From assembly GCA_905331475.1 (NCBI GenBank), contig CAJNYU010004302.1:1-64000 (forward strand): a stretch of 64,000 nucleotides of DNA. The letters are read 5' to 3'. Below, one piece after another: positions 46,187 through 56,900 of the stretch (position 1 is the first letter of the stretch; each line of letters starts with the position of its first letter). Both the position numbers and the translations under genes were made by a program. The stretch is from Rotaria socialis. Taxonomy: Eukaryota > Rotifera > Eurotatoria > Philodinida > Philodinidae. Below the pieces are notes generated by a model that saw only the letters and a list, made by a program, of their open reading frames with translations, did not search any database and was not told where the DNA came from.

Positions 46187-47652
46187 TGGTTATCATTTAC
46201 CACAAATAGAAATCCACAGACACATCTATACATTATATCCACACTTGTGGTGAATAAAACAAATATGACCCATTCTGGTGACCAAATAGGGATTTTTCAA
46301 TTTAGGGATTTTTTTTATATACTATATGCTGTTCAAGTCACAACCGAACAGGGTCCCTGTTAGGGGTTCATCAGTACCAGTATACTGGGTACTGGTAATA
46401 CTGGTGACCAGAATCGACTCTCTGAGTTTCTTAAAAGCGAAATTGCTTTTCGAAATGATTCTAATGAATATTAAATATGTATGATTCCGGTAACCACAAT
46501 CAGCTCTAAGAGTTTCTGATAAGCGAAATTACTTTTCGAAATGATTCTAATAGATATTGAATATGTATGATTCTGGTTACTAGAATCACCTTTCGAAACG
46601 TGATTCTATTTATCAGAAACTCTTAGAGCTGATTGTGGTTACCAGAATCATACATCTTCAATATTCATAGAATCATTTCGAAACGTAATTCTTCTTATCA
46701 GAAACTCGGAGAGATGATTCTGGTCACCAGTGTTACCAGTACCCGGTATACTGGTATCGATGAACCCCTAACTGGGACCTTGTTCGGTTGTGACTTGNAT
46801 TCTACCACGTTAACTAATTTGTTTTCGTTTATTGACAGAAGCAGGAAGTTAGTTGTATTTCTAAAACAAGAATATAGCTACCGAGTTTCATTTCTTTTTC
46901 ATTACTAGATTCACACGAATGACTATCACTTCCCACAAATTGAAATCCACAGATACATCTATACATCATATCCACACTTGTGGTAAATAAAACAAATATG
47001 ACCCATTCTGGTGACCAAATAGGGATTTTTCAATTTAAGGATTTTTTTTATTCTATATCTTGCACCAGTCACAACCGAAAAGGGTCCCTGTTAGGGGTTC
47101 ATCAGTACCAGTTTACTGGGTACTGGTAATACTGGTGACCAGAATCATTTCTCCGACTTTCTGATAAGCAGAATTACGTTTCGAAATGATTCTAACAGAT
47201 ATCGAATATCTATGACTCTGGTAACCACAATCAGCTCTGAGAGTTTCCGATAAGCGAAATTACTTTTCGAAATGATTCTGGTAACCAGAATCTGCACTAA
47301 CGTAAGAGTTTCTGATAAATAGAATCACGTTTCGAAAAGTGATTCTAGTAACCAGAATCATACATATTCGATATCTATTAGAATCATTTCGAAGTGTAAT
47401 TTTGCTTATCAGAAACTCGGAGAGATGATTCTGGCCACCAGTGTTACTAGTACCCAGTATACTGGTACTGATGAGCCCCTAACCGAGACCCTTTTAGGTT
47501 GTGACTTGAGCAAGATATAGAATAAAAAAAATCCTTAAATTGAAAAATCCCTATTTGGTCACCAGAATGGGTCATATTTGTTTTATTTACCACAAGTGTG
47601 GATATGATGTATAGATGTATCTGTGGATTTCAATTTGTGGGAAATGATAACC
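46187..47652. mobile_element. Compound foldback element, 1.47 kb
   Basis: Outer arms GGTTATCATTTACCACAAAT (from 46187) and ATTTGTGGGAAATGATAACC (to 47652) are inverted. Inside are two related units. Unit 1 is 46334-46797, a palindrome from CAAGTCACAACCGAACAGG to its inverse. Unit 2 is 46925-47652, a complete palindrome with about 360-bp arms and centre near 47288. The units share TTCATCAGTACCAG and many GATTCTGGTNACCAGAATC words. No coding capacity. One N at 46798 marks an uncertain join, so copy number may be an assembly product. Confidence 0.7.
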
Positions 47653-48510
47653 AATCATTCACACTTCGTATGTTTCAATAATCTCTGTAGATACATTATG
47701 TGTCATACAACTATCTATAAAAACTCGAGTATTTCTTGAAGTAGATTATTTCCATCCGCGAAAATATGTATATGTTCTTCCCAAGTGAATTTCAATTAGT
47801 TCTTGTAACTCCATCGAGATTACACGTTATCCTAAACTGGAGAGCTGAACCTCACTAAAATTACATAATATGATAGCAACAATAAAAATCAGATGTCTAA
47901 AGAGTGTGAACCATCCACTAACTGATACCACTTCACGACATCAACTCAAATGACTCATTTAATAAATCCAAACTATTGAAAACGATCACTGTCACAATAT
48001 TTCATCGCACGACCAACTTTCCATAAAAATGACAACACCTGTGCCTCAGCAGCACGATTTTATCATAACTCTGTTCTGATATGTCATTCATCCATTGTCA
48101 ACCATACCTACAAAAAGCAACGGTGACATGTAGATAAAAAGTTGAGATATTTTCATACTAAAAACCAGAATGAATACACAGAAAAGTGAATCAGCAACTA
48201 TTCATGTGTCATTCAAATTCATCTTTCGCACCGATGAAAAATCACTTCACTAATACTCATTCCGCTCAACCTATCAAACTCGAAATGGAATTCATCCAGC
48301 ACGAGAGCATTCCTATCCCAAAATTGTAGCAACCATACGACTACAGGCAACTTTCTCTCGTCCGTTCTCAACCGTTACTATCATCCGCAATCGAACACTG
48401 CATTCAACGACGAAAATTATCAGCTCAAACGAATTAAATGAAGACCACCTAGAGCCCACGTTCACACAGAAATATACACGTACGACGAATACACACATAT
48501 ATGAATTCAT
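47653..48510. other. Intergenic, nothing recognised
   Basis: No supported exon; short AT repeats. Confidence 0.35.
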
Positions 48511-48511
48511 C

Positions 48512-48660
48512 GAAGACCCTAGACCCCTCGTCGAAAAAAAAAACATACCTATATACATATATATGAATTCAGAATTCAATTGAATTCTTCAAAGACCCTA
48601 GACCCCCCGGTCGAAAAAAAACATACCTATATACATATATATGAGTTCAGAATTCAGAAA
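48512..48660. repeat. Two-copy tandem repeat, 79-bp period
   Basis: The unit AGACCCTAGACCCCTCGTCG, then AAA-rich CATACCTATATACATATATA, then TGAATTCAGAATTC starts at 48514 and again at 48593 with a few changes. Confidence 0.8.
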
Positions 48661-48929
48661 TCTGAAATCAATTGATACTTCTTGTTTTGGGGTTAAATAG
48701 AGTTCGGGTGACTGTTGCAGCTTTGGTTGGTACATGCGAAGCGTGGAAGTTGAAGAAATTATCGTCAAGCTTTGGTGAAGAAGATTTGCTCATCGGTGTC
48801 TGGTTCGAATTCTTTACGGTTTTTCTAGGATCCCCTAAACCCCCAGTCCCTCGGAAGTACAGGTGTTTTTTTTCTTTTTTGAATTCAGTTTGAAATGGAA
48901 TACCCTATAGACTCAAAATGTTGCACAGA

Positions 48930-49345
48930 TCAGTCCTGGGAAGTTGTCACGTAGTTCTAATTATCATCATGGAGTAGGCCCAGAAAGGTACAGGACCACC
49001 TCTTGGTAGTTTCTTAAAAGTTCTAGGTATCATCTGTAAGTAGATCCCAAATAGCTAAAGGGACCACCTATGGGTAGATTCTAAAACGTCTGACTACTCC
49101 CTCTGACTGAGTCCTTACAATTTCTAAGTACCACCCTTATGCAGGCTCAAAACACTTCTAAGTATTCCCCTTATGTGATTGAGAAAAGTTCTGAGAATCA
49201 CCTATGGGTAGGCTCCTAATAGCTATCGGGGCCAGTTCTGATCTCATCCTGGAGGCTTCTAATACAATCTCCCGGTAGATCGCAAGTAGCTATAAGAGAT
49301 TCTCCTGTATAGGTACTAAACGATTCTAAGTAATATCTTTGAGTC
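48930..49345. repeat. Degenerate minisatellite
   Basis: The phrase AAGTTCTAAGTACCACCTAT-GGGTAGGCTC recurs about eight times with strong variation (for example near 48950, 49018, 49070, 49126, 49155, 49190 and 49250). Spacing is irregular, roughly 35-65 bp. No coding frame. Confidence 0.55.
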
Positions 49346-49684
49346 GGTATTTATTACGGTAATAATTATTACACGTTATTATATATCAGTTGTTGCTTTT
49401 ATGTTTCAATTATTTTTAATTTATAACTGGCAATAAATCATAAAGTAATAATAATTAGGAATATACCGCTCGCACTCATGAGCGTAAGCTGTACACTCCT
49501 ATCTTGCATCCTACTTGATTTTTAAGTATCGAAAACTTCATCGGAACCTAGCAGAATTCATCAGAATTGACTAATATGTCAATCTCATCAGTTCGCTCAT
49601 ACTTCTTACTCGAAAATCCTACGACCAACTCCTCCTTTTCCCGATCAGGTTTTTTGAATTCTGTTGGGTCCTAGAATCCAATAG

Positions 49685-49817
<133 letters not shown>

Positions 49818-50366
49818 TGTTGTAACTCCTTTGGACACTGGCCATTTTCACGTGCTTCGAATTGAACTTGCTAAACTTTGACGTTTAACTTTGTTACGGT
49901 GTGGGTTTAGTGGAATCTGGACATCAGAATTTCGGCATTGCCCAATCTCCACTCGAATTTCGACAAATGTCCAATTGCACCGGAAATTGGACAAAATTGT
50001 CGAGTTTCCGAATTTGTCGAAATTCTTCAGGAATTACGACAATATCAACTTTTGCTGATGATTTTATTGTCCAATATCCGATGGAAATTGGACAATATGC
50101 ATGACAGTTGGAACTAATATGTTTGATTGAAATACACATTCACTCGTTTGTCAATGAATAGAAAAGCTAAAAAGTACTATGTGATTATACAAAGTTTCAC
50201 ATGAAAACCTTTTTCTTTTTTATTATTAGAAGCGCTAAAAAAAGCAAAAACAAAACAATGTATATGATTTGTATATAAATAAGTCGAACATAAAAAATTG
50301 AATGAAAGAAACAGAATCTTAGATAGGAGATATTTCTAACCTATATATGACGTACATTTTCCGAAA

Positions 50367-50434
50367 CAAGTGTGTGTGGGTGTCGGATTGCGCGTGGATT
50401 TGACTATTTGTTACTACACCCACACCCACACCCC
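50367..50434. repeat. Telomere-motif hairpin module 9
   Basis: AAGTGTGTGTGGGTGTCGG starts about 50368 and ACACCCACACCCACACCCC ends at 50434 with a 30-bp core. It lies between the two inverted arms of the surrounding foldback. Confidence 0.8.
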
Positions 50435-50647
50435 ATTGCAGACCATAGTAACTAGCTTATGGTACCAATACAGACCATAGAAACTAGTATCTGGCATTGT
50501 TAAATATACGAGTTAACACTTAATACTCGATTGCAGACATAAGCAAATAGGCAATAACCTAATTATAGGTTTTGAAAATCAGGGTAGATTTTTCAGATGA
50601 ACTATTTTGAATTATTTCAGTAAGTTGAAGGGATATATGTGAGATCC

Positions 50648-50682
50648 ACATTTTAGCCCCAAGGGGGCTGCGCTAATAAGCC
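50648..50682. repeat. Conserved 35-nt motif, copy 2
   Basis: CACATTTTAGCCCCAAGGGG then GCTGCGCTAATAAGC: the second copy of the motif at 45436-45472, with compensating changes in the small CCC/GGG stem. Confidence 0.6.
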
Positions 50683-50784
50683 TTTTCATGTGAAACTTTG
50701 TATAATTACATAGCACTTCTTTGCTTTCTATTCACTGACAAATGAGTGAATGTGTATTTCAACCAAACATATTAATTTCAACTA

Positions 50785-51015
50785 CACTGGAAAAAAATAG
50801 CATCACACGGAACCATTTTCGAAACAAATTCGAAACCTTAAAACGGGTTTCGTAAAACTCGAAGATAGTCTCAAAACGATTATAAATAGTACAGGAAATT
50901 TTTTCGAAGGTATTGTGGAAAACCTACGAAACCTAAAACTGGTGAAACCTTTTATGAGTTTCGCACTGAGGACGAAAACGTTTTGGTTCCGTGTGGTGCT
51001 ATTTTATTTTCAGTG
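50785..51015. mobile_element. TA-flanked MITE inserted in a foldback arm
   Basis: About 30-base inverted ends: CACTGGAAAAAAATAGCATC (then ACACGGAACC) on the left, and GGTTCCGTGTGGTGCTATTT to CAGTG on the right. A TA flanks each side (50783-50784 and 51016-51017). Aligning the uninterrupted left arm of the host foldback shows the empty site, so insertion at a TA is directly visible. TA duplication suggests a Tc1/mariner-type mobiliser. Confidence 0.85.
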
Positions 51016-51229
51016 TATGATTTATGTTGTCCAAATTCCATCGGATATTGGACAATAAAATCATCAACAAAAGTTGATATTGTCGTAATTCCTGAAGAAT
51101 TTCAACAAATTCGGAAACTCGACAATTTTGTCCAATTTCCGGTGCAATTGGACATTTCTCGATATTCTAGTGGAGATTGCACATTGTCGAAATTCTAGTT
51201 GCCCAAGTTCCAATTTCCCACGGTGTGTT

Positions 51230-51568
51230 CTACTATAACATACATACCTCGATTTGATCTTTTTGCCTTTCTTTACTCCTTTCGTTTGATCTTCATTAAC
51301 CTCTTTATTTTTGGGTTTGTTTTCATGTGCGCATATAAACACTTTTTTCTGCAAGAATAGACCCGTGTCACCAAAATCGTGGCGATTTTAGCGACATGGG
51401 AGAACACACTCGTTAAATGTGTTCGTCGCTCCTTCGTGAGTGCTCAGAAACGTCATTCTCAAATTAAAAGTTTATTTGTACACATTGACTATTTTGGATA
51501 ATGAATCAGTTAAGGGTACTCCCGACTTTTCGGACGTGAGAATTTTTTTTTCGATTTATTGCAGCAGT
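51230..51568. other. Intergenic, nothing recognised
   Basis: Lys-rich open frame on the minus strand (51354-51232) is short and unsupported. A small hairpin CCAAAATCGTGGCGATTTT lies near 51371. Confidence 0.35.
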
Positions 51569-51952
51569 GCCCAAGTTCACAGAAGTCGGGAACTCTTCGA
51601 GAATTCGTTGGAAATTGGGAACTCAAAAATGAATCAACAAGAATCAGTGATGATAAACCAAAGCATAGCAACGTTATGAGGGAAACCAAGAAACTCTGGG
51701 AAGTCTGGGAAGCCAGGGATTCCAAGGGTGTGGGTGTGGGTGTCTTGTACTACCTTCCTTGATACATACACTTACACTGTATCGTGGATGTGTTGGAGCC
51801 CGTGAGCTCGTTGACTTTCTTGACTTCCCATGGCCCCGTGGAGTCCCTGACTTCCCTGAGTTCCCAGAGTTCCTTGGTTTCACGTCGCTCGTTGATGCTT
51901 TTTTTTTGAGTTCCCAATTCCCGAAGAGTTTCCGACTCCTGGAAACTTGGCC
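51569..51952. mobile_element. Foldback with a telomere-motif module at its inner edge
   Basis: The left arm 51569-51722 (AGTCGGGAACTCTTCGAGAA, AATTGGGAACTCAAAAA, GAAACCAAGAAACTCTGGGA) is inverted at 51840-51952. Module 10 starts at exactly 51723, directly at the inner end of the left arm. Confidence 0.75.
51723..51780. repeat. Telomere-motif hairpin module 10
   Basis: CAAGGGTGTGGGTGTGGGTG from 51724. The C-rich side is degenerate (ATACATACACTTACACTG, to 51780). Confidence 0.7.
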
Positions 51953-53540
51953 ACGTCTCATGGGCATAATCGATATAATCATCGTTCGATGGTTTTCCTT
52001 CAGGGTGAGAGTGCGGTTGTTGGGAAGGCTGCTGTCAAATAAACACTCACATCACATCATCGTCGATGAGGGTACGAGGAAACCTGCAGATAGTAGGACG
52101 TACGGTAAGAATGCCCATTATGAGTGTTGAAGATGTTAGACTCGCATGCCTGTGACAAATGAGTTTCCTGGAGAACCGAATAACATAACGCATCGAATCA
52201 AAATATGAAAGGAAACTTCTAACGTGATTTCGACGAATGAAGAAATATGCGTGTGTTGATTTCTGGCGTCTTCATCAACGTGGGATCCCGTGGTGAAATG
52301 TTGACTGGGATTTGATGATTTTTAGATTGTGCCAGGCAAGAATTCTGATCAACTAATAACTGAAAAACAATGATTTTGTTGGCACAATCGAGATAATCTC
52401 CGAAGAGCTTAGACATTAGTTTCTCCTCTTCAAGTATCAATTAGCTGAGTATGGCAATACTGATGTAGGAGACACTGTTCATGAAGCACCGGGATCTCCA
52501 TCAAGGAAGAGCATGTCTGAGGGCATGTCTTATTCACTCAATATGAACTCATTACGCAGAAGTGCCTGTGCTTCATGCTATCAATCGTAGAAACACCCAC
52601 ATTCACCCTTGCTTTTTAAGAATATTGATTTCGTTCTTTCATTTCGAATTCTTTTCTTGGTGGCTTATAGTAGGAGTCAGTTACTCATGACCTACTTAAG
52701 GCAACTGAGTGTTTGTTTAATTTTTTTCCTTCTCTGGTTTTATACGCAATGCAAAATTCATGTAAAGTAAGCTGTGACAGCTTTGAAAAGACGCCCAATG
52801 ATTTTCAAACAGTACTTCTTTGTTTTCCCCTTTTAAATCGAGAAAAAAGTGCATATGAAATTGGTAAGCAAAATAAGTCGAAAATGGAGATTTGTTTTCA
52901 TTGAGTTGTACTTGCAAGCGGATTGCCGGCTATAAATGTTTTCATAGCTTCGGCCAATTCGTTTCAGTTTAAAAAATGATGTCGCTAAATTAATTGAAGT
53001 TAGTAAAGGGTTCAATAAGATATATTCACAAAAACAAAAATCAGCATCATCTAGAATTTTTGATATATCAAATGGGTGATGCTGCATGTAGCTAGTTAAC
53101 GACAATTTGATTGCTTTCAAGCTTCTCCTTCTATTTTTGAGAATTACAAGGATTTGATTAGGTTGACCAAAAGAAGAATTATAACTCTTCATGGGTATAC
53201 ATTTTCTACATCGATTTGGACATTCATAGAAGCAATAAGTGAAATGGAATGATTTAAATGTGTGCATGTGTATGTAAAAAGAAGCTCATGCGATTGCCTA
53301 ACTCATCTGTTTTCACTTTCTTTCTTTCTTTCATCACACAAGAGTTACATATTAGCATATCGTATCAGGCATGTTTGTCAATCTCAGTGTCAGAAACATC
53401 GATCTTACTGCCACTAGAACATTAGGGACATGTAAATCGACGAACCAACTAACGAAGAATAGGCAAAGAAGTAATTGTATTGTTTATCTACGTTTTGAAA
53501 ATAAAGGTTGATTTCTTGCTTACCGTGTTTATTATTATCG
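51953..53540. other. Intergenic; one unsupported 144-codon frame
   Basis: A minus-strand frame at 53267-52833 (contains SFGQPNQILVILKNRRRSLK) is the longest here. It lacks splice or family support, so I do not call it a gene. Confidence 0.35.
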
Positions 53541-53566
53541 CACACACACACACACACACACACACA
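53541..53566. repeat. (CA)13 microsatellite
   Basis: Uninterrupted CACACA repeat of 26 bases. Confidence 0.95.
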
Positions 53567-53830
53567 GAATGATTCAAAATACAATGGATTGCGACGTTTG
53601 TTTTTGGCGAAGAAGCTCATACTTTATTTGAGCTGTTGATTCAAATATTCGCCGAAAAAACGAATCTGCAAGCTGCAAAAAAGCCATTAGAACGGACTGG
53701 ATTTCGTTAATCTTCGAAAGCAATAAAAATTATATATTTACATAACGATTGACGCTTTCATGAAAAAACAAAAAATGCTAAAGACACCCGGCCGAACAAA
53801 AACAAAAACAAAAGTATGGCAGAGAGAAAG

Positions 53831-53838
53831 TATAAAAG
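53831..53838 (+). promoter_or_regulatory. TATA box of the PKHD1L1-like gene
   Basis: TATAAAAG, 70 bp before the start codon at 53908: normal spacing for a TATA element, a transcription start about 30 bp on, and a short leader. Confidence 0.6.
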
Positions 53839-53907
53839 CACTGCTTTTGTAAAGCTGAATTATTATTCAGTTGAGCAAGCAAGAGAAGTGATACTTCCAT
53901 CATTCAG

Positions 53908-56900
53908 ATGAAGTGTATCACAAATGCAACGATCGCTTTACTGTTACTCACTTTATTACAACTAGCAGGTATGTTAATGTTGAAAAAATTTAGTTAGTGA
54001 TTTACTTGTACGTTAGCTGTCTAGTTTATTGTGGTAGACGCAGTAGTGTCAGGTTGTGTATGAATAAAACACAAACTTCACTATAAATGCTCTAAATTTT
54101 CAAGAGAAATCAATCGTACTGATTCAAAGTATTTCGGAATAAAAAAAAGGCGTAGAGATAGTTTTATAGCAGTTTTCACTTTTGCACTGAGAAGTAGAAC
54201 GTGTTTCATAGATTCAAGATATTTTGCCCTCAATTATTTGTTACAAGCATTACGTGTTGTCATAGTTAAGTTTCATGAAGCCTATGATGTATCAAAGGGT
54301 CAATTATTACTTTGTAGAGAAACTATAAACTGTATCCTCAGATTTGATTGTGCCGAGTCGTGATGAAATCGTTAAGCCATATAATATACTGTGCTCAATA
54401 TCGAAGATATTTGTTCTTCCTCTCATTGAGGTTTGTTTAAATGTAAATGTTCGAAGTGTTTTATACACGCGATTGATTTTAGTCGCATGAATATATTGAT
54501 GAAGGTCATATACAATTTTTTATACTTCCGAATCTTTATTTTAGTTGTACTTCATGGAGCAACAGTGTCTTATGTTACCACTGCCAAGGGTGGCACATCA
54601 AGCCAAAGAAATGGTAGTACGGAGGGCGGGACTTTATTGTGGGTGTATGGAACTGGTTTCGCAAGGACGACTTTCAGCAAGGAGCCATCGGACGACGCAT
54701 CGAATTCCGTGAAACTCGTCAATGGGAGCAATTCTTATGGCTGCAATCTGCAAAGCGAAACAGGAACTGAGACTCAACTTGCCTGCTACACTACTCGTGT
54801 ACCTGTAGGTGACTATCTGGTTCAAGTCTATGTTCAAGGCAGTCCTATTCCCCGGAGTCAATACAGTAATCCATCAATAGCAACATTCCTAGCAAGGTCA
54901 AATAATACACCACAGATCAGTGTTATATCACCTGCATCAGGCGAACCACAACGAATGGTCTCATTGTCGGGTGATTTCAAAACGAATTGCTATCTGCATG
55001 ATGATGATGGTTGCCGAGAGTCAAACGTTTCAGTCATATCCCGGTAAGAAGTGTAATATTTATTCACTGGGAAAATTTTTCAAGGATATTTTGTTTAGGG
55101 TGTACGTTGGTGGTCAATCGTGTGACTTGGTCGATAGTGAGCGTGGTGAATAGTAAGTCTGAAATAGATCTATGTCTATTATCCATTAAAAAAAGAAAAG
55201 AAAAAGGTTAATTGTTTTTTAGATAACTTTTTAGTGGAAATATATATCAGTTCGCGGCTTTCACCATTTGATAGAGGCAAATATTCTGCATCTTTTTACA
55301 GACGATTCAAAATGTCATGCCTTGATTCAGATTAGTAGTCAGTAAAATTTTTATGAAATTCGTCTACTCAAAATCTACAATTCTACACAAGCTCGATATT
55401 TTTCTTAAGAAAAATATCGGGTTTGTGTATAATTGTAGATTTTGAGTAGACGAATTTCATAAAAAATTTACTGACTACTAATCTGAATCAAAGCATGACA
55501 TTTTTAATCATCTATAAAAAGATGCAGAATATTTGCCTCTATCAAATGGTGAAAGCCGCGGACTGATATATATTTCCACCAAAAAGTTATTAAAAAAAAC
55601 AATCAACCTTTTTCTTTTTTTAAATGGATATAGTTTGTGACGATTCATTTCCATTCATTTTTAGTTATTCAAATCTGAGTAATACAGATCTTCAATGTCA
55701 TTTTAAAAGCAATGAAGTCGGTAAGCATACGTGTGTATTCATTATGTATTTGAACATTCGCTATAGTGATTTTGTAGTTGAAAGAATTATTTGGGTATTT
55801 TTATTTTTTCTTTTCTAAAACATGAATTTTTCATCAAATGTCCTGGAAAAATAGCTCGTTCAATAGAAAAAATTCTTCTGTGCCCGAGGATCTCATTTGT
55901 AACTAAACTAATTAGCGGAGATCCTTGGAAATCTTTCAAAACCTGAAGCACTCTCGATTTCCCAGAAAACTATCGACTTTTGAGGTTTTACTATATAGAA
56001 ACTTGTCAAAATACATCATTTTATAGAGTAAGAAAAACTGCATCTAATGATTTCAATTATTTGCGAAATCTATACTGAAAAACTACACTGAAGTGCTAAA
56101 TAAGACAAATACCTATCTTAGTCATTTCAATAATCTTCATTTTTTAGCCCACTGTTGAGCCTCCTTTAGTCCCCTTCTGGTTACGCTACTAATTTAAAGT
56201 TATTGTAAATGTTTTCCTTCGAGTCATTAGCACCGTTTCTTGAAACATACGCATCCTCCCACATCTTGATAAAAGACGCATTTCTTTTTGGATCTGTTAA
56301 TAGATATATATGCATAGACGAACCGACGCTTCGTAATTGCGGATAAAGATCAAACCAATCAACATGCTTGATAGTATGAGTGCGGCGGGAAAGAGGTGTG
56401 AATGTTGTCCGCAATTTTTACAGAGCCATACAAACACATGTTCATCCTCGCTGTTTCTATTTATTCTTCTTATGCGTATATGTACAGATAAAAAGAAACG
56501 ACCTTACTGACTCGAAGCAAAGCTGGAGTTTAATGGAAAGACTATGAATTACTCCTATAGTACTTAGCAATTAGTATCGAGTTTTCAGAATAAAGTGTTG
56601 CAGTAACCAACATCACTAGATGCAGTTTTTCTTGCTCTATCGAATGGTATATTGGATATTGAGAAAATCTTTTTTTTTATGATTGTGAAATTGACTTCAC
56701 AAAATCAGTATAATGAGTATCCAAATAAGTATTCGTGCGTTAGCTTGTTCCCGAATGAATCGACAACTATTTCATCATGAATAGGCATATTCAATGTTAC
56801 CATGCTTGTATCAAATAACAATGGCCGTTCAGCAAGTGATTCAAGTCTCTATCGCATGTCTGGCACCGGTCAATTATACCATTTTGAGACTTATGCAGGT

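Larger units (their letters stand above)
49896..51229. mobile_element. Large foldback with a telomere-motif hairpin between the arms
   Basis: The left arm 49896-50209 (CAATCTCCACTCGAATTTCG, GTCCAATTGCACCGGAAATT) is repeated inverted at 50683-51229. The right arm is longer because a 231-bp TIR element (50785-51015) sits in it. The spacer contains telomere-motif module 9 (50367-50434), close to the midpoint between the arms, and the 35-nt motif. Coding frames in the arms are only chance reads of the palindrome. Confidence 0.8.

Noticed and set aside
49896-49910. GGTGTGGGTTTAG as an eleventh telomere-motif module
   Set aside because: Single G-strand unit without an opposing C-rich side nearby; it belongs to the foldback arm end.
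49901-51198. Similar frames on both strands at 49901-50139 and 50983-51198
   Set aside because: They match each other because they are the two arms of an inverted repeat, not a gene family.
51674-52130. Overlapping frames of 102 and 123 codons near 51.7-52.1 kb
   Set aside because: Both read through the foldback arms and the telomere-motif module.
52833-53267. 144-codon minus-strand frame
   Set aside because: Long enough to notice but no start context, splice support or recognisable family; left as an unsupported frame.
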